DNA of 64,000 nt. Source: Malus domestica. Lineage: Eukaryota > Streptophyta > Magnoliopsida > Rosales > Rosaceae. The stretch lies in contig NC_091664.1 of the NCBI RefSeq assembly GCF_042453785.1, positions 3,274,501 through 3,338,500 on the forward strand. Reading direction: 5' to 3'. Positions 1 to 11,219 of this stretch are shown here, in pieces. The notes beneath the pieces were generated by a model. The model was not told the origin of the DNA. It searched no databases and saw only the letters and a program-made list of their open reading frames with translations. The translations under genes and the position numbers were made by a program. Position 1 is the stretch's first letter; each line of letters starts with the position of its first letter.

Positions 1-611
1 TTGTGTTTGGTTAGATGTGATCTGAAACCAAAGGGCTTATGTGATCGCAGGCCTATTATAGTTATGTTGTGTGATCTTAGTGTTTTTGGCCTTCGATCCC
101 CTTGAAACAAGCAATAGTTGTGTTACTATTCTTTAAGTTTAAAAATCCACTTGAATAGATTGGTGGTTTATGTAAGTTGTGTTGCTTTTGGTGAATGCAA
201 ATTCACTTACAAATAACAACGATCTTCGTCGTATAAATTTTACAAATAGAACTATTACATAATAGGAGTTTAAATTGTGGGTGCAAAGAAATTTCTCAAT
301 AACCGAAACGACAATTTCCTCAATGTTGTGAAATCTTTAGATAAATGTCTTATATTTTCAGTATGAGTAAGTAGAAATATATCTGTGTTGTGATTAATGA
401 ATCCTCCACTAATCACTATTTGTCAATCTTAAGCTAGAATTTATAAATAAATTAGTAGTGACTAGGGACCAATAATTCCATAAACAAAACTACAAACAAT
501 CCAATAAACAATTTGCATAGTTGGTGATGACGTAGTTTTTAATACAAAAAAATAAATAAAATCACATAAGAAAATTTAAACTTATAGATTTGATTCCGCC
601 GGCGTATATTA
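1..611. other. AT-rich intergenic sequence, no gene seen
   Basis: No open frame with family features and no repeat that I recognise. It lies upstream of the glycosyltransferase gene and may hold distal promoter sequence. Confidence 0.5.
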
Positions 612-830
612 TCAAGGAAGGGGATCCTCACCAGACCATTTGTGGGGATTCTAGAAATCTCTACATTCTAACCGTTTATTGTACATCGTGCAGCCAGTTT
701 TCATAAGATACTTTTTGTATTTAATTTTAAATAAAAAAAATCAAATAATTTCTGACCGAACGATATACAATAAATGACTAAAATGTGAAGATTCTTAGGA
801 TCCACACAAAATAGATCCGGGATCCAGTTC
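612..830. mobile_element. MITE-like inverted-repeat element upstream of the UGT gene
   Basis: The two halves are imperfect inverted copies. The left arm has a GGGATCC near its end, then a TTTATTGTACATCGT stretch, then an A/T-rich centre. The right arm carries the complementary series: AAAAAATCAAATAATTT, CGATATACAATAAATGA, GGATCC. There is no coding capacity. Its right end lies directly before the likely TATA box of the downstream gene. I could not fix a clear target-site duplication, so the superfamily is left open. Confidence 0.55.
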
Positions 831-832
831 CA

Positions 833-840
833 TTATAAAG
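833..840 (+). promoter_or_regulatory. Putative TATA box of the UGT gene
   Basis: TTATAAAG about 190 bases before the start codon at 1029. This would give a 5' leader of roughly 160 bases if transcription starts about 30 bases downstream. It is inferred from motif and position only. Confidence 0.45.
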
Positions 841-1028
841 GACAATACTTGAGTCCTGATTCATCAGAACGTGGCACAGTAAAAGGGAGGCATGTGTCTT
901 TTTAACTCTCCAAATACCTAACCTTGCATTCTTTGTTTTGATATCAACCAGAAAAAAACTGAAAAACTTCCTGTAAAATACAAAAAACTAAAAATAAAGG
1001 GAAAAAAGGAGGAGGAAGGAAAGTAGGG

Positions 1029-2540
1029 ATGGAAAGCCAAGACCAAGAGCACATTGTGATGCTGCCATTCATGGCTCAGGGCCATCTCATACCATTCCTG
1101 CAACTGGCAAGAAATCTCCAACAGAGAAAAAGCTTGATCACTGTCACCGTCGCAAGCACCGCCCTCAACATCCAATACCTCCGCACCACGATCGCCTCCA
1201 ACTCAAGCTCTCAATCTGACTCCAACATCCGCTTGGCTGAGCTATCATTCTGTGGCACAGACCACGGCTTGCCCCCGAACGGCGAGAACACAGAGAACTT
1301 GCCTATCAGCAAAATAGGAAACCTAGTTGCTGCATCAACAAGTCTTGAAGCTCCTGCTCGCCGCCTTATCTCTGATATCATCGAAAAAGAAGGCCGCCCG
1401 CCGCTCTGTATTATCTCTGACATGTACTTTGGATGGGCTGCTAATCTTGCAAACAGCTTTGGAACTGCGCATGTGACTTTCACCACAGGTGGTGCCTATG
1501 GCACTGCAGCTTTGGTGTCTATTTGGCTTAACCTCCCACACCGTTCTACAGCTTCGGATGAGTTCCCGGTGCTGGGGTTTCCTGAGAGTTACCGCTTCCA
1601 TATCTCTCAGCTGAATCCATACTTAAGAGCTGCAGATGGTACTGACTTTGGGTCAAGAATTTTTCAACCTCAGCTTTCGCTTTCTACGAAATCCTTTGGG
1701 TGGTTGTGTAGTACTGTTGAGGAGATTGAGCCAGTTGGATTGAAGATCTTGAGGAACTACCTGGGGCGTCCTGTATGGTCCATCGGACCTCTTCTTCCTT
1801 TAGAAGCACTCAACAACTCATCTACTTTGGCCTTAAGTGTTTCAAGGCAACGCGCCGGAAAAGAATTCGGCATACCTCCTGAAGCATGCCTGGAATGGCT
1901 TGACTCACAATGTTCGGATTCGGTTGTTTACATCTCATTTGGTTCTCAAAACAGTATAAGTTCAAACCAGATGATGGAATTAGCTCTTGGGTTGGAAGAA
2001 AGTGGAAGGCCTTTTATTTGGGTAATAAGGCCTCCGGTTGGATATGATATGAAGGGTGAGTTCCGAGCAGAGTGGTTGCCCGAGGGGTTCGAAGATCGAA
2101 TGAGTAGAGGAAAACAAGGGTTGGTGGTGCACAATTGGGCACCCCAGTTGGAGATATTGTCACACAAGTCGACGGGTGTGTTTGTTAGCCACTGCGGATG
2201 GAATTCAGTGATGGAGAGCTTAAGCCAAGGGGTGCCAATGATAGGGTGGCCATTGGCGTCCGAGCAGGCATTTAACTCGAAGATGTTGGCGGAGGAGATG
2301 GGCGTGAGCGTCGAACTTACAAGGGGATCACAGAGTGTTATTGTTGGGAAGGAGGTGAAGAGACTGATAGATTTGGTGATGGAGAAAAGTGGCAAAGGAG
2401 GGGAAATGAGGAAAAAAGCGGGTGATATTGGGGAGCAGATAAGAGCAGCAGTAAGGGATGAGGCAGAAGACAAGGGATCGTTTGTTTTGGAAATGGATGA
2501 TTTTCTTGGCACCATTTTAGCAACTAGAAGAAAAAATTAG
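1029..2540 (+). CDS. UDP-glycosyltransferase, family 1, UGT92A1-like
   Basis: An intronless 503-residue enzyme that transfers a sugar from a UDP-sugar to a small acceptor in the cytosol. The N-terminal half has the catalytic His in AQGH (H19) and the partner Asp in SDMYFGW (D131). The C-terminal half carries the 44-residue PSPG donor-binding box from W370 to Q413, including HCGWNS (388-393). The box ends in Gln, usually associated with UDP-glucose use. Length is typical for plant UGTs (about 450-500). The start at 1029 gives the MLPFMAQGHLIPF beginning typical of the family. Overall wording resembles UGT92A1-like proteins, whose acceptors are poorly known. No signal peptide or membrane segment is seen. 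The frame is unbroken. Acceptor specificity cannot be read from sequence. Confidence 0.92.
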   Translation: MESQDQEHIVMLPFMAQGHLIPFLQLARNLQQRKSLITVTVASTALNIQYLRTTIASNSSSQSDSNIRLAELSFCGTDHGLPPNGENTENLPISKIGNLVAASTSLEAPARRLISDIIEKEGRPPLCIISDMYFGWAANLANSFGTAHVTFTTGGAYGTAALVSIWLNLPHRSTASDEFPVLGFPESYRFHISQLNPYLRAADGTDFGSRIFQPQLSLSTKSFGWLCSTVEEIEPVGLKILRNYLGRPVWSIGPLLPLEALNNSSTLALSVSRQRAGKEFGIPPEACLEWLDSQCSDSVVYISFGSQNSISSNQMMELALGLEESGRPFIWVIRPPVGYDMKGEFRAEWLPEGFEDRMSRGKQGLVVHNWAPQLEILSHKSTGVFVSHCGWNSVMESLSQGVPMIGWPLASEQAFNSKMLAEEMGVSVELTRGSQSVIVGKEVKRLIDLVMEKSGKGGEMRKKAGDIGEQIRAAVRDEAEDKGSFVLEMDDFLGTILATRRKN

Positions 2541-3291
2541 CACAAATAAGTTATGTACTTCCTAAACCCTAAAGTGAAGGTTTCTTAGAGCATGTTTACT
2601 TGATAAAAATAAATGGGTATACAAATTATTTCACTTATTCATATGTGGAATCTGTGGACAAAAGTTACTCTAGGAATAACGAGTTGATCTTCCCCAAGAG
2701 CTCGCAGCGACAGCAAGGTTTGGCACCTCAATGTCGGCTCTTCACCACTTGAGCATGTATTATGTTTCAAGGGTTGGGCTAGAGCCACCACTTGGGCATA
2801 TATTATGTTTCTAGGGTTGGGCTCTTTGCCCATTAAAGCGGTACGTGAGCTGATTTCAAACATCGTGAGACAATTCAGTCCATATCCAATGTGATATACG
2901 AGAACAAAACAAGAATTTGCCATATACTGATGAGACTTTGAACTCAAATTTAGTTGTCCATAACTGATATACGAGAACAAAACGGTTCATATATTGCATA
3001 TAACAACTTACACAGACGATGCATTTCGACGATGGAAAAGAATAGATTTCAAAACCCAGAAAGTAAATAACTTAAGTATGGCAACAAATCAATCAACAGT
3101 TTACACATTCTCACAGATATGCATCTTCACGAGCGAGGTTCCAAGTAATCCATTAACATCTACCTTCGACGCCTTTTTATTAATACTTCACCTTGTAGAG
3201 AAGACGGGTTTCGATTTTCCTTCTGAATTTCTAAGCTGATGGAAGAAGAAGATGGCTTTGATAGGGCAGGCAACCTAACACGATATAGATC
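2541..3291. other. Intergenic spacer between UGT and CTL1-like 3' ends
   Basis: The two genes converge here, so this should hold both 3' UTRs. An 18-base direct repeat, GATATACGAGAACAAAAC, occurs near 2892 and 2964. No gene is supported. Confidence 0.5.
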
Positions 3292-5204
3292 TCAAGAAGA
3301 TGCAGTAACAGCAGGCTGGATTGGGTTAAATGCAACCTGCTCGGCACAAGTTAACACTTCATGAGGCCCTGCCTCGTCTCGGTTGACACCCATAAGGTCC
3401 AGGTAGTACTGGTAATGTGAAACGATGTTGTTCATGGCATCAATGTCACCCTTGCCACAAACTGATTCCCCATAAAGAATATTCATTGTAGTGCCAAATC
3501 CAGGAAACCGCTTACTCAAGGTATCGTTCTTGGTAGGCTTCCAGTCTCCAACAAATGCTTGGTGGGCCGAGGGTTGTGACTTCTTGATAGGGGTCATCCA
3601 CCTCCATACTGCAGCTTGGAAAGCAAGAGTAGCGTTCTGCTCAATGTATTCTGGATGGTTCAACAGATCCACCTTCAAAGCGTCTCCAGCTGCACCGTAA
3701 TTGTAGTTCCTAGATGGTAGAACCAATGTTAAATTAGTAACATTGTCTATTCAAAGAACTCAAACTACAACCTCACGTATCTTCTAGAACTTCAGATGTC
3801 ACGAGATTTGAGGAAAAAACATAAATGTGACAATAGCTAGACTATGGAACAAACTGACATACAACAACAAAGGCTTATCCCACTAAGCGGCGTCTGCTGT
3901 ATGAAGACAAATATGTCTGACGATTCTGACTGCAAAACAACTCCATCTAGTTTCCGCCACAAGTAAATTACTAGCTTGCAGTATGTATCATCTAATTTGT
4001 GAACTTGCTAAGATGGCATTATACGAGTAGACCAATGAATTAATCTCATCTAACGATAGCTCGCTCTACTTTACAACACAACTGACATCATCTTTGGTTA
4101 ATTTATTTGGTAAACGAAAGCTCAGACAACTGAATATTATGAAAGGAAATCGACATAAACCAATGATAAAATAGATGGAATACAAACCAGTAGATAGGCA
4201 AAGCACCACGGCCATAGTATTCAGCTCCAGGGCTGCAGGGATATATGTACTTGTAATAGTCATCACAGTATGACTGCATGGGACTCATTTCCCTGTTGTA
4301 GCAAAGCCCCCAAGCGTATGGTCCTCCGGTGGCCACACCGTAACCGCCTGGAACAATCATCCCCATCGCCGTCAACAACCATAGGAACACCGGTATACAT
4401 ATGTGAAGTACAGCAAAAGCTTACTGTATTTTATAAGGGTTAAAAATCTTTTTCGTCACCGTATTTATGGTCACTGCGTTTTCAATTTAGCCAATTCGGT
4501 CACCGTGTTTTACAAAATTTGCAATCTTCGTCACTTCTCGTAACTTTATGTTAAAAAAAATTATTAATTTTTTCATTTTTTGACTTAAAACACAGCGACC
4601 AAATTAGCGAAAATCGAAAACACTGCGACCAAATTGTCAAAATTGAAAACACAGTGACCAAAAATTGTATGAAATCCAAGTTTTTTCCCTCAAAATCGAC
4701 GTTGTTCATAAACCCAATTCACTAAAACTCAACAAATCTCAATCAAACATTACTAATTAAAAAACAAGAGCTACCCAAAATAGCAATTCTATGCACAAAC
4801 AAGAGTGGTGACTTACAGGAGGTTTTGCTGCCGACATGTCCAAGAAAGGCGGCGATCTCCTTCATCTGCATAAGCTTCCCACCGGTGGTCCCAAACCCAA
4901 GAGGCTCGAAAAGCGCCGCGGCGGTGATAAACGCCTGGTAATCCCAAAACCCAACGGCATGCGCCACCGGCGTGTTTCTCTTGGAGAACAGATTCTCAAA
5001 CTGGTAAGTCTGGAAGTAATCGGAGATGGTGAGATTGCAACAGTATTTTGACCACCCTTTACACTCCCACCCTTTGTCGCACAGCTTCTTCCCCCTCACA
5101 ATCTTCACTTTCGCCACGGTGGACGAGTAATCGCCGTCGCTGCTGGCACACAGGAAAACACTCAGCGCCACCACGGCCACCAATGCAGCAGCGGAGATCT
5201 TCAT
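3292..5204 (-). CDS. CTL1: Chitinase-like protein 1 (GH19-like, non-catalytic), three exons
   Basis: Exons complement(3292..3709, 4188..4347, 4817..5204) give 321 residues, the length I recall for Arabidopsis CTL1/POM1. Residues 1 to about 23 form a signal peptide; the rest is a glycoside hydrolase 19 fold with many cysteines. The family works in cell-wall assembly and cellulose deposition rather than chitin defence. In active GH19 enzymes the first catalytic Glu follows a His (HETTGGW); here the matching stretch reads HVGSKTSCGYG, so that Glu is Val. This fits the known loss of chitinase activity in this clade. Splice sites are GT..AG, and the split codons (TG|C at exon 1/2, TG|G at exon 2/3) rebuild Cys and Trp expected from homologues. 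Naming as CTL1 rather than CTL2 rests on recalled wording. Confidence 0.92.
3863..3910 (-). repeat. 5'-truncated RTE-type LINE tail in CTL1 intron 2
   Basis: It reads ACAACAACAAAGGCTTATCC and continues CACTAAGCGG on the plus strand. This is the reverse complement of the 3' end of plant RTE-clade LINEs, which finish with a short reading-frame tail and (TTG)n. Two better copies occur at 29638 and 41296. I could not define a target duplication here. Confidence 0.45.
4433..4700. repeat. Dispersed inverted-repeat sequence in CTL1 intron 1
   Basis: The left part carries GTCACCGT and GTCACTGCGTTTTCAATTT on the plus strand. The right part carries several inverse versions (AAAACACAGCGACCAAATT, AAAACACAGTGACCAAAA). 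The arms flank an A/T-rich middle. This looks like a non-autonomous transposon with degenerate, repeated subterminal motifs. No transposase remnant is visible. Confidence 0.4.
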
Positions 5205-6450
5205 GGTTGGATGCGGAAGAACAAATGGGTTTGCTTCGGATCTCGGCGACTGGGAGTTAAGAGCGAGCTTTTGGTGAGGTAAGCGTTCGACGGGGTGTCG
5301 TTTTCGGGACTTGGAGGTAGATGCGAGTGTCGGTGGTTAAATGGCGTGCAAGTTGATGGGGAGTGAACGGTGGATGATGGGTTGATTGTGGAGCAAAGAT
5401 CTGGAAGGTGTTCGAGGTTTAATGGGTGGAACAGGCTGGAATAACGTTGGAGGGGGCTGACCCACGAAGCTCCACCGACAGCGGCTGACGTGGTGTGAAG
5501 TCTCAGTACTACCTTCTTGCCACTTGGCAGAATAAGGATCGACAACAGAGAATCCCCGCCCCTTTTACAGCATCAATCACGAATAATATTATGGAGACCT
5601 GTTGATTAATATGATTTTTTTTTATTGATTTTTTTTTTTTTAAAGAGAGATAATTGGTGTCAAGCCACGTTTATGTAAGTCTTTTCACCTCTGGCCACAA
5701 GTCTACCTTCCACATCAGCAGGAAGTTTCAAACTCGAAATCTCCAGTTTTTAGTTTTAAGAAAGTCTTGTAATCCGTCATTTACTGTTGAACCACTAGCT
5801 CATGATTATCTTATTGTTGATACATTATTTGATTTGTAAATTTAATTTAAATTTTTAATTTACAAATTTGGTTTACAAATGTATTATGGAATACGGACAA
5901 TACATAAAAATAATATTTACAACATTGTGCAAAAATACCCCTTATTTCTCTTCCTTCACCACCCTATCCAACAAACCTTGCTCTGTCCTTCCTTTGTCTC
6001 ACTCAATTTGGGCTATGCAGGCCATTTTTCTTCATGTGACTTGTCGCGACTTCTCGGAAGGTGCGTACAGCTTTCGCTTCGGTGCAAACACCACCACCTT
6101 CCATGTGTATGCCTTTATTGGCATTGTTACTGGTGGGATCTCCTTCCCTCTGGTTTCCTTTAATATGTGACTCAGATATATTTGGTGCTTGATGGAGGCA
6201 GGTTGGAGATCTCTAGTATTTGCCAGGGATGGAGGTGCACGATGGTGGATTCCGGTCGATGGCGGTTGCGGTGCAGGCTGCTTCGGCTTGTTGTCTTTTT
6301 TTGTTTTCCAGTTTGGGCCCAATTCTTTGTTTGGACTTTGTTTTGCTTGGAGCCCTTATTTTTACTTTGTGCTGGACATGTAATTGAGCCTCCTATTTTG
6401 TATAGTTATTGGGTTGTTAATGAAGTCACATTCCCTCCCTTCCCAAAAAA

Positions 6451-6603
6451 GGAAAATTAATGAAAAAGGCTTGAAAATTTTGAGTTTTAACGGTAAGGAC
6501 AAAATAAAGGGCAAAGTAAATAGTATCAGTTTTGACTTTTTAGTGTAAAAATGTGGTTTTTTTATTAAAGTAAACAGCACCGTGGGCTTTTCGTTAAAAC
6601 TCC
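6451..6603 (+). mobile_element. Mutator-like MITE, copy 1
   Basis: Starts GGAAAATTAATGAAAAAGGC and ends GGGCTTTTCGTTAAAACTCC. It aligns along its length with the elements at 13845-13997 and 45779-45915 (reversed). Inner landmarks include GGACAAAATAAAGGG, TGACTTTTTAGTGTAAAAAT and GTGGTTTTT. The flanks are runs of A on both sides, so the target duplication is only suggestive. Confidence 0.7.
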
Positions 6604-6884
6604 AAAAAAAAAAGGGTCTGAAAATCATATCATTGCTCCATTTGTTTATTATTAAGGGGAAGGAGGTTAAGATAATATACTATTATAATTAAGAAAAGGG
6701 GAATTTTCAAATCCGAGATGCATGTATTGAACTCCAACATCTTATTCATTAAAATATTGGACCATATGCTTAAAATGTAAGTCATTTCCCATTTGTGATT
6801 TGGGTGTTTTTTGATGTGTGTATTAGTATAAAAATTATGACGCCAAACCCATGAGAGATTTTCAATGTGCCCAAAATAGGAGGT

Positions 6885-6985
6885 AATACCTCATATGTTA
6901 TTATACAAGTGAAGGAAAGTTTTTTTTTTCTTTCTTAAAGTAGTCCTCCACTTATATAATAACATAGAACATATGTGTTCGTGTG
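6885..6985. repeat. Short hairpin repeat
   Basis: CATATGTTATTATACAAGTG on the left is inverted as CACTTATATAATAACAT on the right, around a T-rich loop. A relative with only one arm recognisable (TCATTATATAAGTGAAGGGC) lies near 34322. It is probably a small MITE. Confidence 0.4.
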
Positions 6986-8699
6986 TTCCGGCCATACTGA
7001 CTCCAACCCCATAACGTCTCAAGGAAAGCCTACTCCAATAAAAGACCATGTGTGGCCTTGGTAGGCTAGTATGACAAGAAACACAATTGAGTTGAAAGTT
7101 TACCTAATAACACGAGGAATAATCAAAAGATTCTTGATTTCTTTAACCCATTCCAGGTTAACAAATTATCAATGTCAGTATAAATAATGTATTCCTAGCT
7201 AGCATTTTTACTTCTTCACACTTTTCTCAATTTTTAAACGTTGAATTGAATAAATTACAAAAAATTCAGATAAAAAAACTACTACCAAATAATATGCAAA
7301 TAATAAAAAAAAAAGTGTACGAAGATCACCATTTTTCAAAATTTTCATCACCGACCAGATACAATGTCGTGGTAGGTGCATTCTTCGAGGGTGAAAGTCG
7401 ATAATTTTTAGCACCGACAAGATAAATGTGGAATGCACCAGAGAATGCAAAAAATATTATGTTCTTTAGTATACATGCAGGACGAAGTAAAGAAAAATAT
7501 TAAGGTTATCTTTGAGTAAGAAATTTGTAAATGCATGTATGCAGACTAGTTAAAAATTCCTTTTAATTTGTTAGTAATTTACAAATCTATCTCTGATGCT
7601 TTTCCGATGCTCTTGAAATACGTTTTTGGTCTGTTTTATCTAAACATTTTGTAGTACATTTTTTACTCAGCCTCAATTCTTTTAGGTCGCCATCCTAGCA
7701 TGAGTCCTTCTCACAATATCATTTTTCTAGATTTAGTTTTGCGATCGAGGGGATATTTGATCAGTTTTCCAATCAAGATTTAATATTTTATCGTTTTAGT
7801 CAATTGCCCATATTTCTTTGCCAACCACTATTCCCTTATCTACATTTCCTAATATATTTTTCTTTACTTCCAAAGTACAGTTTCTATTATTTCTCTACTT
7901 TCCAAGCCAAAGCTATCTCACACATCATCATCCTATGTATGAAATATCTTAGTACCAATATTATTTTAGAGCGGTGCTATACACATATTTTCTTTTACCT
8001 TTCATATATCTTTACAATTTTCAATTATTAGATAGAATGAATTAAAAAACGTCAAAAACATAAATTAATATAAAGTATAAGAACGATAAAAAATAAGATG
8101 AGTACCACCCACACTTTAATATAACAACAAAAATGTGGAGCGCTTTAGTTTTTGACAAAGTAGAAAGACAAACAACATCACGTAAAGAGATAACTTAAGA
8201 ACCCTTTAACCCAACTGCCGAGGAAAACACGTCATGACCCAAAACAATAGAATAACCCTTATTGTCAAGAAATTAGATATTCCACACTTTCACAGTGCAA
8301 ATGATTTCCGCACTTCCCTTTACGTTTTCTCCTACATTCTTTCATCTTTTCCGTAGCATTTGAATTGAGTAGATCAAATAGAAATCAACGGACATAAATA
8401 TATAGGAGAGAAGTGTGGAGAAAAAAAAAAAACCAGTAGCGTAAAAATCACTAACTTATCCAGAATTATAACTAATAACTAGGGCAAGAACAAAAGAAGA
8501 AGAAAAGACGAGTAGGTTAGAAACTTAAAATATGCAGACAAAAACAAGTGCGTTGAACTTATCTGCATCACAAGTATAGATCCCGTGACACCACAGCATG
8601 GCCAACTTTTCGGTTCACGGGACCACCGTCTGCATGCAGTACTGCTCCTCCCATACCTTCCCACCACCACCAATAATATTCCCTTGCTTCTCATTCCCC

Positions 8700-8706
8700 T
8701 ATAAAA
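8700..8706 (+). promoter_or_regulatory. TATA box of lipid-transfer gene 1
   Basis: TATAAAA inside a CCCCTATAAAACCCACCAAC block, 67 bases before the start codon of the gene at 8773. The block is shared with copy 2; copy 3 keeps the box but not what follows. Confidence 0.65.
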
Positions 8707-8772
8707 CCCACCAACTTTGGAGTTCCAAAATCCACAACCTTAACGCACCAAATAATTCCTATAAGAAAAGAT

Positions 8773-9099
8773 ATGGAGGGTGCTCGTCAAAAGCTGGTCG
8801 TAGTTTTGGCTGCTGTGGTTTTGGTTGCAATTGCAGGCAATGGCGGTTTTGTTCAGGTTGCTAATGCTCAGAACATATGCAACGTCTCTGTCACCGATTT
8901 GATGAAGTGTAGGCCGGCTGTGACTTCTCCGAATCCGGCACCGCCTACTAAAGCCTGCTGCGCCGCGCTGTCGCACGCCAACCTGAGCTGCCTTTGCTCC
9001 TACAAGAACTCCAGTGTCTTGCCTTCTCTGGGAATTGACCCTAACCTTGCCCTACAGCTTCCCGCCAAGTGCAAGCTTCCCCATCCTGCCAATTGCTAG
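8773..9099 (+). CDS. DIR1-like non-specific lipid-transfer protein, copy 1
   Basis: A 108-residue secreted protein. Residues 1-32 form a signal peptide ending VANA|Q, obeying the -3/-1 rule (A30, A32). The mature part has the eight-cysteine motif of the LTP/2S-albumin fold: C36, C46, C62-C63, C73 and C75 (CLC), C100, C108. Spacing and the wording around [19 protein letters not shown] match DIR1-type proteins, which bind long-chain lipids in the apoplast and act in systemic acquired resistance. That role is family knowledge, not shown here. It is the first of three tandem copies and retains the simplest promoter of the three. A (GT)n tract and a truncated SPPL 3' end follow it. Confidence 0.9.
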   Translation: MEGARQKLVVVLAAVVLVAIAGNGGFVQVANAQNICNVSVTDLMKCRPAVTSPNPAPPTKACCAALSHANLSCLCSYKNSSVLPSLGIDPNLALQLPAKCKLPHPANC

Positions 9100-9564
9100 A
9101 CAGAGCGACGTACACAATGGTCTAATCAACAAACATGATTTAGTTACGATTAAGATATGATTAATCGTGTAATCATGTACAACTTTGGATAATTAATATG
9201 CTTTCCTATGTGTAATGTAAGCATGTTTAGTTGGATGTGTGCGTTTGTCCAATTTGCTATCATGTTATGTAATATTATTAATAATACAAATCTCGTTTTT
9301 TTTTTTTTTTCCGGTAACAAGCCTCTTTGAATACAAATTTTAGGGACAGGACTTACCACAGGCCTCTTTCAATACAAATCTCGGCTTTCACATAAGTGGT
9401 TACGTTCAAATTATTGAATATATAATTAAGATTGCAGTCACATATTTCACATATAACTCTAGTTTTTTTATATGGTTTTCGAGAGAAGAAATTTATTAAG
9501 CTAATAGGCTCCAGCAAGTGAGGAATATCTCCCATCAAAATTTCACAAGTATTATCTCTACTAA

Positions 9565-9850
9565 TTAATGAAATCCTTTTTGTCAACCAAAAGAAAGTGA
9601 AAAAAACAATTAGTCTTCTATCACAAAAAAAAAAAAATTGATGGGCAATAATGTAATTTCACAGGTTCAAATTTTATTGTTTTTTATTAAAACCTCACCT
9701 ACAGGTGATGTTAAAATACCTCCAATATTATTATAAAAAAAACAACCATAAACAAAAACCTTCCACTCCACCCATGTTCTCTCTCTCTCCCTCTCTCCTT
9801 CTCATTTTCTAAAAAAAATGTGTTCATACACACAAAGTGTGTAGGCAAAT
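9565..9850. mobile_element. Unit-1-specific insertion of unknown class
   Basis: Compared with units 2 and 3, where TCCCATCAAAATTTCAC runs almost directly into ATTAAG(A/G)TGATTAAGATC, unit 1 has about 290 extra bases here. They include a CT-rich tract and TGTTCATACACACAAAGTGTG. Ends are not sharply defined, so this could be a MITE or another retroposed sequence. Confidence 0.45.
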
Positions 9851-9899
9851 GTTAGTAATTATTAAGATGATTAAGATCTAAAGATTCCTAATCCTTCAA

Positions 9900-9901
<2 letters not shown>

Positions 9902-9949
<48 letters not shown>
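9902..9949. repeat. (GT)24 microsatellite
   Basis: An uninterrupted GT run at the point where unit 2 has a (TA)n run. Roughly 270 bases present in units 2 and 3 next to this point are missing from unit 1. Confidence 0.95.
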
Positions 9950-9953
<4 letters not shown>

Positions 9954-10295
9954 ACTGAACAACACTTTGGTTCCACATTAATTTGTAAAGAAATTCCTTC
10001 ACAATTTTGTGAAGCCAAAAAATTGTTCTTAAAATGATTCGTCGTCCAAATGTGCTGATGCATCAACACAATTTAAGAAATTAATTGGCAATTTTAAGTC
10101 CCACGTTAAATATCCAAAGGTTAAAATATACTTTTGAGTTTTACTATGAACTCTTGGATAATATAATATATACACGAATGCATTTTGAGTTGAGCATAAT
10201 TCTTGTACAAAATAAACAAATGAACCTCTTATACCATAAGCTTTTATGGAGAAGACGAGCATCATCTCCAATAATGTACATACAAACGGGGGCCG

Positions 10296-10757
10296 TCAGA
10301 CCGATCTACTGGCGTCTACGGACGGTTCAACGCTCGATGGAGATACCTCTGCGCCGTAATCCCAGAATTGTTTCAGCTCGCGCCTTATCAGTCCCAAAAT
10401 CACTACAACACCTGGTGACCAGAGAAGGAATAAGAAGGCAAAGTAAAATATCTGCAAATTTTATCGGCCTAAAATTGGAAAAACGCGTCTAGAAAACCAA
10501 ACAGAAGATGTAAGATCAATGCGCTGGAGATTACCTAGTGTACATGGAACGAGATAGAGGAGTGCAGGCTGGCCGTTGCCATTCATGAGATACAAACCCA
10601 GGTAAGTAAGACCGTGTCCTGGAAAAGGAATAACGTTCCATTTAAGACCGTGTCCTGGAAAAGGAATAACGTTCCATTAGTACCACATGAAGACAATATG
10701 GACATGTTTAGTTCGATCATGCTGCAGTCTGCTATTAAAAGGAAATGAAATAAATAC
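10296..10757 (-). pseudogene. Truncated SPPL 3' end, fragment A
   Basis: Minus-strand copy of the last two SPPL exons: 10535-10618 (matches SPPL exon 13, with the PAL motif context [13 protein letters not shown]) and 10296-10411 (matches the last exon, ending in the same stop). Splice sites and frame in both exons still look sound, but all upstream exons are missing, so no protease can be made. The homology ends at 10757 within intron 12. A 35-40-base stretch around the exon 13 acceptor (AAGACCGTGTCCTGGAAAAG...) is duplicated in tandem at about 10609-10680. This gives the fragment a second acceptor-like site. Confidence 0.9.
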
Positions 10758-11040
10758 AGGAGCGTGAAAATCACTACCGTATCCAGAATTCTAATAACTA
10801 GGGCAAATAATACTAATAACTACGGCAAGAACAAAAGAAGAAGAAAAGACAAGTAGGTTAGAAACTTAACATATGCAGACAAAAACAAGTGCGTTGAACT
10901 TATCTGCATCACAAGTATAGATCCCGTGACACCACAGCATGGCCAACTTTTCGGTTCACGGGACCGCTGTCTGCATGCAGTACTGCTCCTCCCATTCCTT
11001 CCCACCACCACCACCACCACCAATAATAATCCTTTGCTTC

Positions 11041-11188
11041 CAAGGTTATAAAAAAACTAGGTGCTAGTTAGGCGGCAAACTGAGATCTAATGCCTAGGCG
11101 GTTAGGTGAGGCCTAGAAGGTGTCTGGGCGGACTATGCGGATTTAAGTAAATTTATTATATTTCGTATAAATAAATATTTGTTTATAC

Positions 11189-11219
<31 letters not shown>

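Larger units (their letters stand above)
5205..8433. other. Gene-poor region between CTL1-like and the first lipid-transfer gene
   Basis: It contains the CTL1 promoter (about 5205-5600), one MITE and one hairpin (listed separately), and long A/T-rich stretches. A G/T-rich block at about 5900-6440 has the flavour of a retroposon 3' region but no frame I trust. A self-complementary run near 5838-5880 (AAATTTAATTTAAATTTTTA) is noted. No gene is supported. Confidence 0.5.

Noticed and set aside
5201-5545. 114-codon minus-strand frame upstream of the CTL1-like gene
   Set aside because: It covers the promoter and 5' UTR of that gene and shows no domain or homologous wording.
9902-9949. Regularly repeated sequence as a possible array
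   Set aside because: A plain GT dinucleotide run with no spacers; not a CRISPR or satellite array.
10085-10492. 135-codon plus-strand frame within unit 1 (with similar frames near 14373 and 25927)
   Set aside because: It lies antisense over the SPPL last exon and 3' flank; its repetition is explained by the triplication, and it has no family features.
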